NCBI GenBank assembly: GCA_020558355.1 | Contig: JAJCKG010000013.1 | Span: 1 to 64,000, forward strand | Direction: 5' to 3' | DNA: 64,000 nucleotides | DNA from: a bacterium 210820-DFI.6.37 | GTDB taxonomy: Bacteria; Bacillota; Clostridia; Peptostreptococcales; Anaerovoracaceae | In this document: positions 32,913 through 41,564 of the stretch, piece after piece | Numbering within the stretch: position 1 is the stretch's first letter | Layout: each line of letters starts with the position of its first letter | Translations under genes and position numbers: made by a program | Notes under the pieces: generated by a model | The model's input: only the letters and a program-made list of their open reading frames with translations | What the model was told of the DNA's origin: nothing | Database searches by the model: none

Positions 32913-34703
32913 ATGTCAACAAAACATAGCAGATCCATTGCGCTTATTACAGCAATGTTTATGATACTGACTCTGTTTGCTGTTTTACCGGCGACAGGAA
33001 GTTCTGATGTTTACGGCGCGACAAAGGGGACGATTAAAAATGGGCCGCTCAATGTGCGGAGCAATGCGGGAACCAAATATAAAAAGCTGGGAACCATTGC
33101 AAAGGGAAAGACTATTACGATCAAAGGAACGAAAAAGGACAAGGCCGGAACAAAATGGTACAAGTTTACCTTTAAATCCAAGACTGGCTATGTCTGCGCA
33201 AAGTATGTAACTGTAAAATCCTCTCTGGGGGCCATAAAGGCATATTCCCCTACCAAGAAAGGCACCATTAAGAATGGGCCGCTCAATGTGCGGAGCAACG
33301 CGGGGACGAAATACAAAAAGCTGGGGACTGTAAAAAAGAAGGCGTCTGTTACGGTAACCGGAGAGCGGACATCGGCCAGCAATGTTAAGTGGTATCGGAT
33401 CAAATTCGGCTCTAAAACAGGCTATGTTATGGCAAAGTATGTGACGGTAAAGGCCGCGGCCTCCACATCTTCAGCGGAAACCGCGGTAAATAAAAAAGCT
33501 ACCATTAAAAACGGACCGCTTAATGTGCGCAGCGGCGCGGGAACCAGCTATTCCAAGCTGGGAACAGTAGCGAAAGGCAAGGTCATTACGGTACTTACGA
33601 AAAAGAAAAATACGGCGGGACAGACCTGGTACAAATTCGCTTATTCTTCATCGAAGAAAGGATGGGTGCTCTCCAATTATGTGACCCTGGGCAGCAGCTC
33701 GTCCTCTTCATCCGGTACTTCCAGTTCGTCCTCCGGGTCCGGCCTGAGCGACGCGGAGTTTGAAAAATGGATGACCAGCCAGGGCTTTCCGGACAGCTAC
33801 AAAAGCAAACTGAGAACGCTTCACAAAGCGCATCCGAAGTGGATTTTCAAAGCGCAGAAGACCGGGCTCACCTGGTCCAGTATGCTGGCCAAGGAAACGA
33901 AGGTGGGCATCAATCTGGTGGAACCGACTTCCCCAAGCTCCTGGAAATCAAAGGCTTCCGGGGCGTATAACAGCAAAACCGGCGTATATACCAAGTTTGA
34001 CGGAAGGTGGAACGCGGCGTCAGAAAAAATCATCGCGTATTATATGGATCCGAGAAACTTCCTGACAGAGGCTTCCATCTATCAGTTCATGGATCATAAA
34101 TTCGATTCCGCTTCTCAGAACAAGAACACCATCAAGAGCATGGTTTCACGAAGCAGCTGTTTTATGAACACGACCAAATACATCAGCTATTTATATAACG
34201 CGGGAGTAAATTCCAAGGTAAATCCTAATGTTATTACGGCTATGGTTATTATGGAGCAGGGCTGGAAAGGAGGCAGCGGGCTGATTTCCGGAACCTATCC
34301 GGGATATAAAGGCTATTATAATCATTTTAATATCGGCGCTTACACGACCAGTACGATGAATTCGATTCAGAGAGGACTGTGGTGGGCTAAAGGCGCGGGA
34401 ACTGGCGCGACCAGCTACGGGCGGCCATGGAATACCATTGAGAAATCCCTTTCCGGCGGCGCCAGCTATTATTCCAGCAATTATCTGACCAATAATCAGT
34501 ATACTTATTATACGAAGAAGTTTAATGTGATGAATGGTCTTAGCAATGTGGCTTCTCACCAGTATATGACTAATACCTCCGGAGCGGAAAGCGAAGGAAA
34601 GATTTTGAAATACGCTTATGAAGCCAGTGACAATTATCCAATTGTATTCTATATTCCGGTATATAACAGTATGCCTTCTACGGCCTGTGCGAAGCCGTCC
34701 TGA
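32913..34703 (+). CDS. Secreted autolysin: three SH3b repeats plus GH73-type glucosaminidase
   Basis: A 596-residue secreted enzyme. A signal peptide (about 1-35) is followed by three bacterial SH3 repeats (about 38-95, 112-172, 195-255), each opening with TIKNGPLNVRS, then a Ser-rich linker (about 256-278) and an endo-beta-N-acetylglucosaminidase domain (about 300-590). E448 in VIMEQGWKGG is the likely catalytic acid. The first two SH3 repeats are nearly identical at DNA level (about 33026-33090 and 33260-33328), indicating recent duplication. Role: cell separation or wall turnover. Confidence 0.88.
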   Translation: MSTKHSRSIALITAMFMILTLFAVLPATGSSDVYGATKGTIKNGPLNVRSNAGTKYKKLGTIAKGKTITIKGTKKDKAGTKWYKFTFKSKTGYVCAKYVTVKSSLGAIKAYSPTKKGTIKNGPLNVRSNAGTKYKKLGTVKKKASVTVTGERTSASNVKWYRIKFGSKTGYVMAKYVTVKAAASTSSAETAVNKKATIKNGPLNVRSGAGTSYSKLGTVAKGKVITVLTKKKNTAGQTWYKFAYSSSKKGWVLSNYVTLGSSSSSSSGTSSSSSGSGLSDAEFEKWMTSQGFPDSYKSKLRTLHKAHPKWIFKAQKTGLTWSSMLAKETKVGINLVEPTSPSSWKSKASGAYNSKTGVYTKFDGRWNAASEKIIAYYMDPRNFLTEASIYQFMDHKFDSASQNKNTIKSMVSRSSCFMNTTKYISYLYNAGVNSKVNPNVITAMVIMEQGWKGGSGLISGTYPGYKGYYNHFNIGAYTTSTMNSIQRGLWWAKGAGTGATSYGRPWNTIEKSLSGGASYYSSNYLTNNQYTYYTKKFNVMNGLSNVASHQYMTNTSGAESEGKILKYAYEASDNYPIVFYIPVYNSMPSTACAKPS

Positions 34704-34749
34704 TGAAGAGCGGAAGATGGAGATGACAGAAAGCAAATAAGGAGACAAT

Positions 34750-35388
34750 ATGAAAAAGATAACAGGGCTGATAATTGCCGCGGCGCTGCTGAGCCTGATT
34801 TTTCCGGCGGCGGTTTTCGGAGCTTCCTCCAGCGTTTCTATTTCAGGAGGCAGTTCTGTAAAGATGGGCGATACAGTGACCGTAACGGTAACTTATAAGG
34901 GAAGCTCCCTGGGTTATGTAAACGGGCAGCTGACTTATGATAACAGCAGGCTTGAATATTTGTCCGGCGGCAGCAGCCAGGGTGACGCGGGACTGGTAGA
35001 ATTGAAGAATTACGCGGATAACGCTGACGGAAAGCTGTCCTTTAAAGTGAAGTTCAGAGCGGTGGGCACCGGCAGCGTAGCCTTGAATCTGGAAACTCTG
35101 GAGACCCAGAATCTGGATGGAGATCAGTCTATGGGAACGCCTTCGGCCAGCAAAACAATAAAGGTGACTGACGCGGAGCGGACTGAGACAACTACTGAGG
35201 AAGTCACCTCGGAGGAGACCAGTTCAGAGGAAACGATAATTCCAACCTCTGAAGAGACATCCACTGACAGCCAAGAGCAGCAGAAGACGGATGGCGGCGG
35301 GATCAGCTATCCGCTGATGAGCGTTATCGCGGCAGTACTGATTGTGCTTATTGTGCTGATTGCGGTGAAATTGAGGAAAAGAAAATAG
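34750..35388 (+). CDS. Cohesin-like domain surface protein with C-terminal anchor
   Basis: A 212-residue protein: signal peptide (1-25), a cohesin/carbohydrate-binding-like beta sandwich (about 27-140; VKMGDTVTVTVTYKG, GQLTYDNSRLEYLSG, LSFKVKFRAVGTG), a Glu/Thr/Ser-rich linker (about 143-180), one membrane helix (about 184-206) and the basic end KLRKRK. Single cohesin modules occur outside cellulosomes as adhesion or scaffolding parts. It lies 46 bp after the autolysin gene, so the two may be co-expressed. Confidence 0.82.
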   Translation: MKKITGLIIAAALLSLIFPAAVFGASSSVSISGGSSVKMGDTVTVTVTYKGSSLGYVNGQLTYDNSRLEYLSGGSSQGDAGLVELKNYADNADGKLSFKVKFRAVGTGSVALNLETLETQNLDGDQSMGTPSASKTIKVTDAERTETTTEEVTSEETSSEETIIPTSEETSTDSQEQQKTDGGGISYPLMSVIAAVLIVLIVLIAVKLRKRK

Positions 35389-35395
35389 ACATACG

Positions 35396-35435
35396 AAAAG
35401 GCGGATGCTGACATTTTTTCAGCCACCGCCTTTTT
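35396..35435 (+). terminator. Rho-independent terminator
   Basis: AAAAGGCGG (35396-35404) and CCGCCTTTTT (35426-35435) form the outer stem, with an inner GCTG/CAGC pairing. Confidence 0.75.
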
Positions 35436-35447
35436 ATAAACCTGAAT

Positions 35448-36557
35448 TTATTTGAGATTTTCAGGATTCAGACATTCCAGTTCCGGCAGGGTAAAGATCC
35501 CGTCCTTGCGGATCAGGACATCATCAAAATAGATTTCGCCGCCGCCGTATTCCGGTCTTTGGATCATGACAAGATCCCAGTGAACCGCGGACTTGTTGCC
35601 ATTAAACGCGTCTTCATAGGCCGCGCCTGGGGTCAGATGAAAGCTTCCCGCAATCTTTTCATCAAAGAGGGTATCCTTCATAGGATGGAGAATATACGGA
35701 TTTACACCAAGGGCAAATTCTCCAAAGTAGCGGGAGCCATCGTCTGTATCCAGCAGCTCATTGATACGCTTGTCATTGTTGGAAGAGGCCTTGACGATTT
35801 TTCCGTCTTTGACTTCGAATACGATATTTTCAAAGGTAAAGCCCTGTTCTTCGGACGGTGTGTTGTAGGAAATGATCCCGTTCATGGATTCTCGGAGCGG
35901 AGCGGTATAAACTTCTCCATCCGGAATATTCCTTTCGCCGCTGCACTTGATGGCGGACATTCCTTTGATGGAGAAGGTAAGGTCAGTTCCCGGCCCCTTG
36001 ATGTGAACCTTGTCCGTCCGTTCCATCAGCGCAACCAGAGCGTCCATTGCTTTGCTCATTTTCGCGTAATCCAGCGTGCAGACATCAAAGTAAAAGTCTT
36101 CGAAGGCTTCCTGACTGGTATTCGCGAGCTGGGCCATGGAGCTGTTGGGATAGCGGAGAACTACCCACTTAGTCTTGTTGACCCGATAGTCCAGCGTTGG
36201 TCTGGTCAGTTTGCTGTACATATTCAGCTTTTCAGAAGGTACATCAGCAAGCTCCGCGGTGTTATCTCCGGCCCGCACAGCGATATAGGCCTGCATTCCC
36301 TTCATTTGCGCAAGCTGATATTCATTCATAAACTGGATCTGTTCTTCCTGGCAGCCCAGCATAATCTCGCGGCTGATGGCGGAATCCCGTATTTCCACAT
36401 AAGGCTGGCCGCCGCGGGCATAGACTTCCTTGATGACCTGCCGAATTAAAGGCTTGCAGCATTCTCCTTCATAACTGATCAGTATTTTTTCGCCCTTCTG
36501 TACATCACAGGAATAACGCACAAGAAGATCCGCTAATTTTTTTACTCTTGTATCCAT
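35448..36557 (-). CDS. M29-family aminopeptidase
   Basis: A 369-residue cytosolic metallo-aminopeptidase of the AmpS/PepS/aminopeptidase T family. Metal ligand regions are visible: SGERNIPDGEVYTAP, FGEFALGVNP, GSFHLTPGAAYED and SAVHWDLVM (His-x-Asp). Length is slightly below the usual about 410 residues but no motif is missing. It recycles peptides. Single gene, convergent with the cohesin-like gene. Confidence 0.9.
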   Translation of the reverse strand: MDTRVKKLADLLVRYSCDVQKGEKILISYEGECCKPLIRQVIKEVYARGGQPYVEIRDSAISREIMLGCQEEQIQFMNEYQLAQMKGMQAYIAVRAGDNTAELADVPSEKLNMYSKLTRPTLDYRVNKTKWVVLRYPNSSMAQLANTSQEAFEDFYFDVCTLDYAKMSKAMDALVALMERTDKVHIKGPGTDLTFSIKGMSAIKCSGERNIPDGEVYTAPLRESMNGIISYNTPSEEQGFTFENIVFEVKDGKIVKASSNNDKRINELLDTDDGSRYFGEFALGVNPYILHPMKDTLFDEKIAGSFHLTPGAAYEDAFNGNKSAVHWDLVMIQRPEYGGGEIYFDDVLIRKDGIFTLPELECLNPENLK

Positions 36558-36834
36558 TTTTTAACTCCTTTTTTGTTTTTAATTATACCCTAAAGTTTTG
36601 TGTTTTAAAAGTAGAAAAAGAGGCGGGCAATCGCTTGCGAAAAAAGAAAAAGCGGAAACATTGCCCTGCTTTCAGACAATTGTTTCGGTATTCCTTTTTT
36701 CCATATTTGCTTTGAGGAGGAACAAATAGAAAAAGCCTGTGTGATATGCTATACTGTTCATAAGCTCTGCCTGATCAGATGAATAAAGGGCAGCTTTTAG
36801 AAGGTTAGCAATTACGTCCAAAAGGAGTAGGAAT

Positions 36835-37815
36835 ATGCGGCATATTTTTATCATAAACCCTTTGGCAGGGAAAAGAGGTGGAAAGCAAAAGCTGGAAGCG
36901 GAGATCCGGGCGGCGGGCAAAAAACTGGGAGTTAAAACGGAAATCTATGAGACAAAGGCGCAAGGAGACGGAGCGATCTTTGTAAAGAAAGTATGTGAAG
37001 AAAACAAGACCGGCGAGAGGATCCGGTTTTATGCCTGCGGCGGCGATGGAGCCCTCAATGAGGTGGCAAACGGGGCTTTTGGGTTTTCCTGCGCGGAAGT
37101 AGGCTGTCTGCCGCTGGGAACGGGAAATGATTATGTGAGAAATTACGGATCCTTGCGGCAGTTCCTTGATATAGAAGCCCAGATAAAGGGCCAGCCCGCG
37201 GATAGTGATCTGATCCGGTATAGGGCAGACGGAGGATTGCCGCGGCTTTGTGTCAATATGTTCAATATCGGGTTTGACTGCAATGTGGTGGATCAGACCA
37301 GCCGGGTAAAGAACTGGCCTCTGGTAAAAGGCTCCTTTGCCTATCTGCTTTCGGTGGCCATTATCCTTATAAAGAAGAAAGGCGCGGATTTGAGAATCTG
37401 CTATGAGGACGGGTATGTTTTTGACGGGAAGCTGCTGCTGATAGCTATAGCAAACGGCTGCTACTGCGGCGGCGGTGTAAAAGGTGTTCCTCTTTCTGTC
37501 CTTGATGACGGCCTGATGGATGTGAGTCTGATTCGGGATGTTCCCCGCGGAACCTTTGTGCAGATGTTCCCTAAATATGCAAAAGGCACGCATCTTATGG
37601 AAGAAAAACTGCAGGGATTAATCGACTACCGGAAATGCAAACGGCTTACTGTTACAGCTAATAGAGCGGCCATGCGGCTTTGTACCGATGGTGAGATTAC
37701 AGACGCAAAGCAGGTGACCTTTGAAGTCGTACCCAAAGGAATGCGGTTTTCCCTTCCGGAAGGAGTCGGAGCGCGGCAGCTGGATGATTGTGAAGAGGAA
37801 TTGGTATCCGGATAA
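36835..37815 (+). CDS. Diacylglycerol kinase-family lipid kinase (DgkB/YegS-like)
   Basis: A 326-residue kinase. GGDGALNEV (69-77) and LGTGNDYVR (about 98-106) are the nucleotide and substrate loops of the DAGK catalytic domain; MFNIGFDCNVV and ANGCYCGGGVKGVP follow as in DgkB. It phosphorylates diacylglycerol for reuse or a related lipid. An extended -10 (TGCTATACT, about 36747) precedes it; 36558-36834 holds otherwise only a GGGCAAT/ATTGCCC inverted repeat. Confidence 0.88.
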   Translation: MRHIFIINPLAGKRGGKQKLEAEIRAAGKKLGVKTEIYETKAQGDGAIFVKKVCEENKTGERIRFYACGGDGALNEVANGAFGFSCAEVGCLPLGTGNDYVRNYGSLRQFLDIEAQIKGQPADSDLIRYRADGGLPRLCVNMFNIGFDCNVVDQTSRVKNWPLVKGSFAYLLSVAIILIKKKGADLRICYEDGYVFDGKLLLIAIANGCYCGGGVKGVPLSVLDDGLMDVSLIRDVPRGTFVQMFPKYAKGTHLMEEKLQGLIDYRKCKRLTVTANRAAMRLCTDGEITDAKQVTFEVVPKGMRFSLPEGVGARQLDDCEEELVSG

Positions 37816-37898
37816 ATTTTCACTTCAGGCGTAAATTTTTAAAGCTGAAAAAGCTTGCGCGCCGCAGCTGAATCGGCTATACTATAAGAGTATGTTTT

Positions 37899-37986
37899 GG
37901 AGAGTTGTCAGAGTGGTCGATCGTGCGGCACTCGAAATGCCGTGCCCTTCACCGGGCCCCGGGTTCGAATCCCGGACTCTCCGCCA
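37899..37986 (+). tRNA. tRNA-Ser (CGA)
   Basis: Acceptor stem GGAGAGT (37899-37905) pairs with ACTCTCC (37976-37982); discriminator G and encoded CCA follow. The anticodon loop CTCGAAA, closed by CGGCA/TGCCG, gives anticodon CGA (serine, UCG). A long variable arm (class II) and a standard T loop (GGTTCGAATCC) are present. Confidence 0.95.
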
Positions 37987-37990
37987 TCAA

Positions 37991-38028
37991 AAGCCCTGTG
38001 ATTATAATGATCGCAGGGTTTGTTTTTT
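37991..38028 (+). terminator. Terminator of tRNA-Ser
   Basis: AGCCCTGTGAT and ATCGCAGGGTT pair around a short loop, followed by TGTTTTTT. Confidence 0.75.
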
Positions 38029-38054
38029 AAATTAAGTTCTTTTAGGAGGTATAT

Positions 38055-39161
38055 ATGCAATTACCTGAAAATAAGAAGTTAAATACGCAAGGCCTTGCCA
38101 GAATTTTTGATAATATGAGTGAAAGTTATAAAATTTTCTGGTTTAAGGCAATGGTTGAGCACATTGCCGCAGGCGAGTTGAAAGTCTCTTTTGAAGCAAT
38201 GATAAATAATATGATAAAAAACGCCTGGTATATGGTCTCGGAATTCAGGTTAAATCTGGGGCCGAGTGATACCCTTGAAAAGGCGGTCAAATATCTTTCA
38301 GAAATAAGCGGATTGAAATCTTCTGAAAAACCGGAAATTATATTACAATTTTTGGATAGTGCGGATGACAAAAGGCTGTTAGAGTTGAAACGGACTTTAT
38401 CGCTGAATGTGCCCTATCGGCTGCAGGTACCATTTATGCCGACTATAACAAGCAAGATTTGGAGGAATATTACTTCTGCGACACAATATATTAACATGCA
38501 AGATGAGCTGATCTATCAATTTTCGGAAGAGAAGGGATTGAGCAAATCCATTCTTATAAAGGATGAGTGGGCGGATTACATAAAAGCAAATTTGGGAATT
38601 ATAACAGGCTGGATCGATTATAATCTGATTACCTATCTTCAACGTAGAAATCCAAGTGTTCCCGGAATATCAAATAAAATATATCCGCCGCAGGAACGAA
38701 ATCTAACAGCAGTTAAAGCGTATTGGAAAGCGGTAATTACTGCCTCAAAGATACAGAACATCTATACAGGAGAGCCTATGACGATGAGGGATGTATCGAT
38801 CGATCACTTTATACCTTGGTCATATGTTGCCCATGATGAACTTTGGAATCTCGTGCCAACTACGAAGGGTGTAAACAGTAGCAAGAATAATAGGCTTCCT
38901 AAATGGGATATATATTTTCCAAGGCTTTGCAATGTAGAATATTCCGCTTATCAGTTGGTGCAGGAATACGATCATATGAAAGATCTACAGCGTGCTATAA
39001 GCAAGTGTATGAGAGATCATGTAAACGATGATGATGTACGCTATAGGCTTTATGGGAGAAAACAGACCAGGGAATGTTTCAGTAATCAGCTAAGGGAGCT
39101 TTTGCTGCCGGCATATGAGTCAGCAAAGAATTTAGGTTTTGCGGAATGGTCAATCGAATGA
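38055..39161 (+). CDS. HNH endonuclease-domain protein
   Basis: A 368-residue protein. The C-terminal third has a beta-beta-alpha-metal HNH core: IYTGEPM, then VSIDHFIPW (D250, H251), LWNLVP (N265) and KGVNSSKNNRLP (N274-N279). The zinc-binding CxxC pairs of many HNH proteins are absent. The N-terminal 230 residues are helical and unrecognised. Codon use is more A+T-rich than in flanking genes. It begins 69 bp after a tRNA and overlaps a methyltransferase gene by ATGA. The pairing suggests a nuclease-modification or defence role, which is inference. Confidence 0.8.
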   Translation: MQLPENKKLNTQGLARIFDNMSESYKIFWFKAMVEHIAAGELKVSFEAMINNMIKNAWYMVSEFRLNLGPSDTLEKAVKYLSEISGLKSSEKPEIILQFLDSADDKRLLELKRTLSLNVPYRLQVPFMPTITSKIWRNITSATQYINMQDELIYQFSEEKGLSKSILIKDEWADYIKANLGIITGWIDYNLITYLQRRNPSVPGISNKIYPPQERNLTAVKAYWKAVITASKIQNIYTGEPMTMRDVSIDHFIPWSYVAHDELWNLVPTTKGVNSSKNNRLPKWDIYFPRLCNVEYSAYQLVQEYDHMKDLQRAISKCMRDHVNDDDVRYRLYGRKQTRECFSNQLRELLLPAYESAKNLGFAEWSIE

Positions 39162-39760
39162 ATAACTACCAGAAAAATACGTTAACATATTACGAGAAAC
39201 ATGCGGACCGCTTTGTAAAAGATACGCTTGAAGCTGACATGTCCGTATGCTATGAAAGATTTGAGAAGCTGCTCCCTGAAAAGGCCTATATTTTGGATTT
39301 AGGCTGTGGATCCGGAAGAGACGCAAAGCATTTTGTGAAGGAAGGATATAGGGTGACAGCAGTTGATGGCTCACCGTCTTTGTGCGAAAGAGCCTCTGTT
39401 TTGTTGCGTCAGGAAGTGGAATGCCTTTTGTTTGAAAATCTGGAATATGAAGCGGAATTTGATGGTGTCTGGGCCTGTGCGTCATTACTCCATGTTAACA
39501 AGCGTGAAATCGATGGGATTATTAAAAAAGTATGCCGTGCGTTAAAAGCGGGAGGTGTCTTTTTTTCCTGCTTTAAATACGGAGAAGGGGAAGGCGTTAA
39601 AGATGGGCGTTTTTTTAACAACTATACGGAAGAAAGCGTAAAAGAGATTGTCGGCCCGGATAATGGGTTTTTAACAAAGGATATATTTATTTCCGGTGAT
39701 GTTCGAGAGGGGAGAAAAGAGGAATGTTGGATCAATGTGATAGGAATTAAAAGAGGCTAA
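39158..39760 (+). CDS. Class I SAM-dependent methyltransferase
   Basis: A 200-residue methyltransferase. Motif I DLGCGSGRD (47-55), the acidic residue ending strand 2 in TAVDGSP (D70), and the post-motif FDGVWACASLLHVN are clear. It resembles TehB/UbiE-type small-molecule methyltransferases and lacks the NPPY/DPPY motif of DNA N-methyltransferases. ATG 39158 overlaps the HNH stop (ATGA); an in-frame ATG at 39146 is less likely. Translational coupling ties its job to the nuclease. Confidence 0.85.
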   Translation: MNNYQKNTLTYYEKHADRFVKDTLEADMSVCYERFEKLLPEKAYILDLGCGSGRDAKHFVKEGYRVTAVDGSPSLCERASVLLRQEVECLLFENLEYEAEFDGVWACASLLHVNKREIDGIIKKVCRALKAGGVFFSCFKYGEGEGVKDGRFFNNYTEESVKEIVGPDNGFLTKDIFISGDVREGRKEECWINVIGIKRG

Positions 39761-39831
39761 TAAATACTTTAAAGATTAACTTTGTCGCGTAGAAAATTTG
39801 ATACATAATTTAAGAGGAGAACAGTTACACT

Positions 39832-40191
39832 ATGCAAACCATCGACCAGGCATTAGAAAAACTAAAAAAATCTGACTTCCGGGCAAAATTCCATCTTGAC
39901 AGCAAAGACCGAACTTATATCGAAGAAAAGGGAATGGAAACCATCCGGCGTCACGCGGAGGACTTTGTAGCCAAAAGGCTGGCCCCCGCGGTTATCCCCA
40001 ATGACGGCAGACAGACGCCCATGCGGGGTCATCCCGTGTTCAAAGCGCAGCACGCCTGCGCCTGCTGCTGCAGGGGCTGTCTCAATAAGTGGTACCGCGT
40101 TCCGAAAGGCGTAGAACTGACACAAGACCAGCAGAGACGGCTCGTGAACCTACTGATGGCATGGATCGAGAGGGAAATGGGAAAGAGATGA
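39832..40191 (+). CDS. DUF4186 family protein
   Basis: A 119-residue protein of the DUF4186 family: FRAKFHLDSKDRTYIEEKG, RLAPAVIPNDGRQTPMRGHP and a cysteine cluster CACCCRGCL with VPKGVELT. The cysteines probably bind zinc. These proteins frequently travel with DUF1848 or DUF488-like genes; function is unknown. G+C is higher than in the HNH pair before it. Confidence 0.88.
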   Translation: MQTIDQALEKLKKSDFRAKFHLDSKDRTYIEEKGMETIRRHAEDFVAKRLAPAVIPNDGRQTPMRGHPVFKAQHACACCCRGCLNKWYRVPKGVELTQDQQRRLVNLLMAWIEREMGKR

Positions 40192-40324
40192 AGAACGATG
40201 AATGAACTTATACATACAGAAAATCGAAATAGACTGGGAGGATATATCGGAAGACAGCTATCAGGTCACAGAGGCCTTTATAAACCGGATTGCGGAAACG
40301 GAAGAGAAGGGGCAGGGTGAGAAA

Positions 40325-41266
40325 ATGTTTATCAATGCCAGCGGGCGGACGGATATAGCGGCGCATTACAGTAAATGGTTTATGGAGCGGATTCGGGATG
40401 GTTTTGTCTATTGCCGAAATCCTTTGTTCCCGGATAAAGTTTTGAAATACAAACTGGATCCGGAGGTGGTAGACTGTATTTTGTTCTGCACAAAGAATCC
40501 GGAGCCCATGCTGGAATATTTACCGGAGCTTCGGAAACGAGGCTTTTCTGTGTTTTTTTATGTTACCATCACCAGCTACGGATCGGATCTGGAACCGGGC
40601 GTACCGGAGTACCATCAGGTGATGCGGACCTTTAGAAACCTTTCACAGCAGCTGGGGCGCCAGAGCGTCTGCTGGAGGTATGATCCCATATTGATTACTT
40701 CAAAATACACTGCGGAGCATCATCTGCGGTGTTTTGAGGAAATGGCCAAAGAACTGTCCTTGTGGACGGAAACTTGCGTTTTCAGCTTTGTACAAATTTA
40801 CAAAAAGCTGGCGTACACCTTCCCGGAACTTCGGGCCATTCGTCCCCGGGATAAAGAGACCCTGCTTAAAGGAATGGGAGAAATCAGCGGGCAGTACGGT
40901 CTAAAGCTTCAGTCCTGCGGAGACAGTCAGGACTACAGCGCGTATGGAATCGGGCCTTCCGGGTGCATTACGGCTTCAATTATGGAAAAAGCCACAGGAA
41001 AAGATCTGGAACCACTGGCAGTGCGGCCTGCCAGAGAAGGCTGCGGCTGCATCCATACGAATGATATTGGAGCTTATGACACTTGTCCAAATGGATGCCG
41101 GTATTGCTATGCCGTAAGAGATCACAGGGCGGCCCTTCAAAATTACAGAAACCATGACCCAAAAGAACCCTTGCTTTGTGGGAAGCTTCTTTCTGATGAT
41201 GTGATTTCAGAGCCTGTACAGAGGAGTTTTGCTCTGAAAGGTGTGCAGTTGTCAATGAAATTTTAA
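40325..41266 (+). CDS. DUF1848 family protein
   Basis: About 313 residues from ATG 40325 (MFINASGRTDIAAHYSKWF), where the family normally starts; AGGGTGAG lies before it. The frame is open further back to ATG 40202, adding 41 residues that do not belong to the family. C-terminally REGCGC, then DTCPNGCRYCYA, form an iron-sulfur or zinc cluster site, suggesting a radical-SAM-like or metal-dependent enzyme. Function is unknown. Follows DUF4186 closely. Confidence 0.82.
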   Translation: MFINASGRTDIAAHYSKWFMERIRDGFVYCRNPLFPDKVLKYKLDPEVVDCILFCTKNPEPMLEYLPELRKRGFSVFFYVTITSYGSDLEPGVPEYHQVMRTFRNLSQQLGRQSVCWRYDPILITSKYTAEHHLRCFEEMAKELSLWTETCVFSFVQIYKKLAYTFPELRAIRPRDKETLLKGMGEISGQYGLKLQSCGDSQDYSAYGIGPSGCITASIMEKATGKDLEPLAVRPAREGCGCIHTNDIGAYDTCPNGCRYCYAVRDHRAALQNYRNHDPKEPLLCGKLLSDDVISEPVQRSFALKGVQLSMKF

Positions 41267-41564
41267 GGTCTGCGGAATCTTTCGTCCGCGGATTCTGCTC
41301 CCTGAGAACACGCGAATAGAGAAGGAAGGATAGGATAGGAAACGAATAAAACAGGATATGCTTCTCCCACGCAATTAAAACGTTTAGCGGCGGGGAGGGG
41401 CATATTTTTAATTACAGGCAGCTTTTAAATTGCAGCATGATAGATAAGAAGATTGAGCCTATATTCTTTGCGTGATATAATTAGGCAATCTAAAATGTTT
41501 CATAATGGAGAGATGAAGATTGATTTGTGGCCGGCAGGTTGTTGGCACTGAAAGGAAGACAAGT
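41267..41564. other. Gene-free gap
   Basis: 298 bp without a supportable gene. It contains GCGGA...TCCGC near its start and A+T-rich sequence with a possible -10 (GATATAATT at about 41473-41481) before the flavodoxin-like gene. No repeat or terminator of note. Confidence 0.4.

Noticed and set aside
35559..36449. Long antisense frame of 296 codons
   Set aside because: Shadow of the M29 aminopeptidase gene; no recognisable motif or ribosome site.
36835..37593. Antisense frame opposite the lipid kinase gene
   Set aside because: The plus-strand frame has the GGDG and GTGND kinase motifs; the opposite frame has none.
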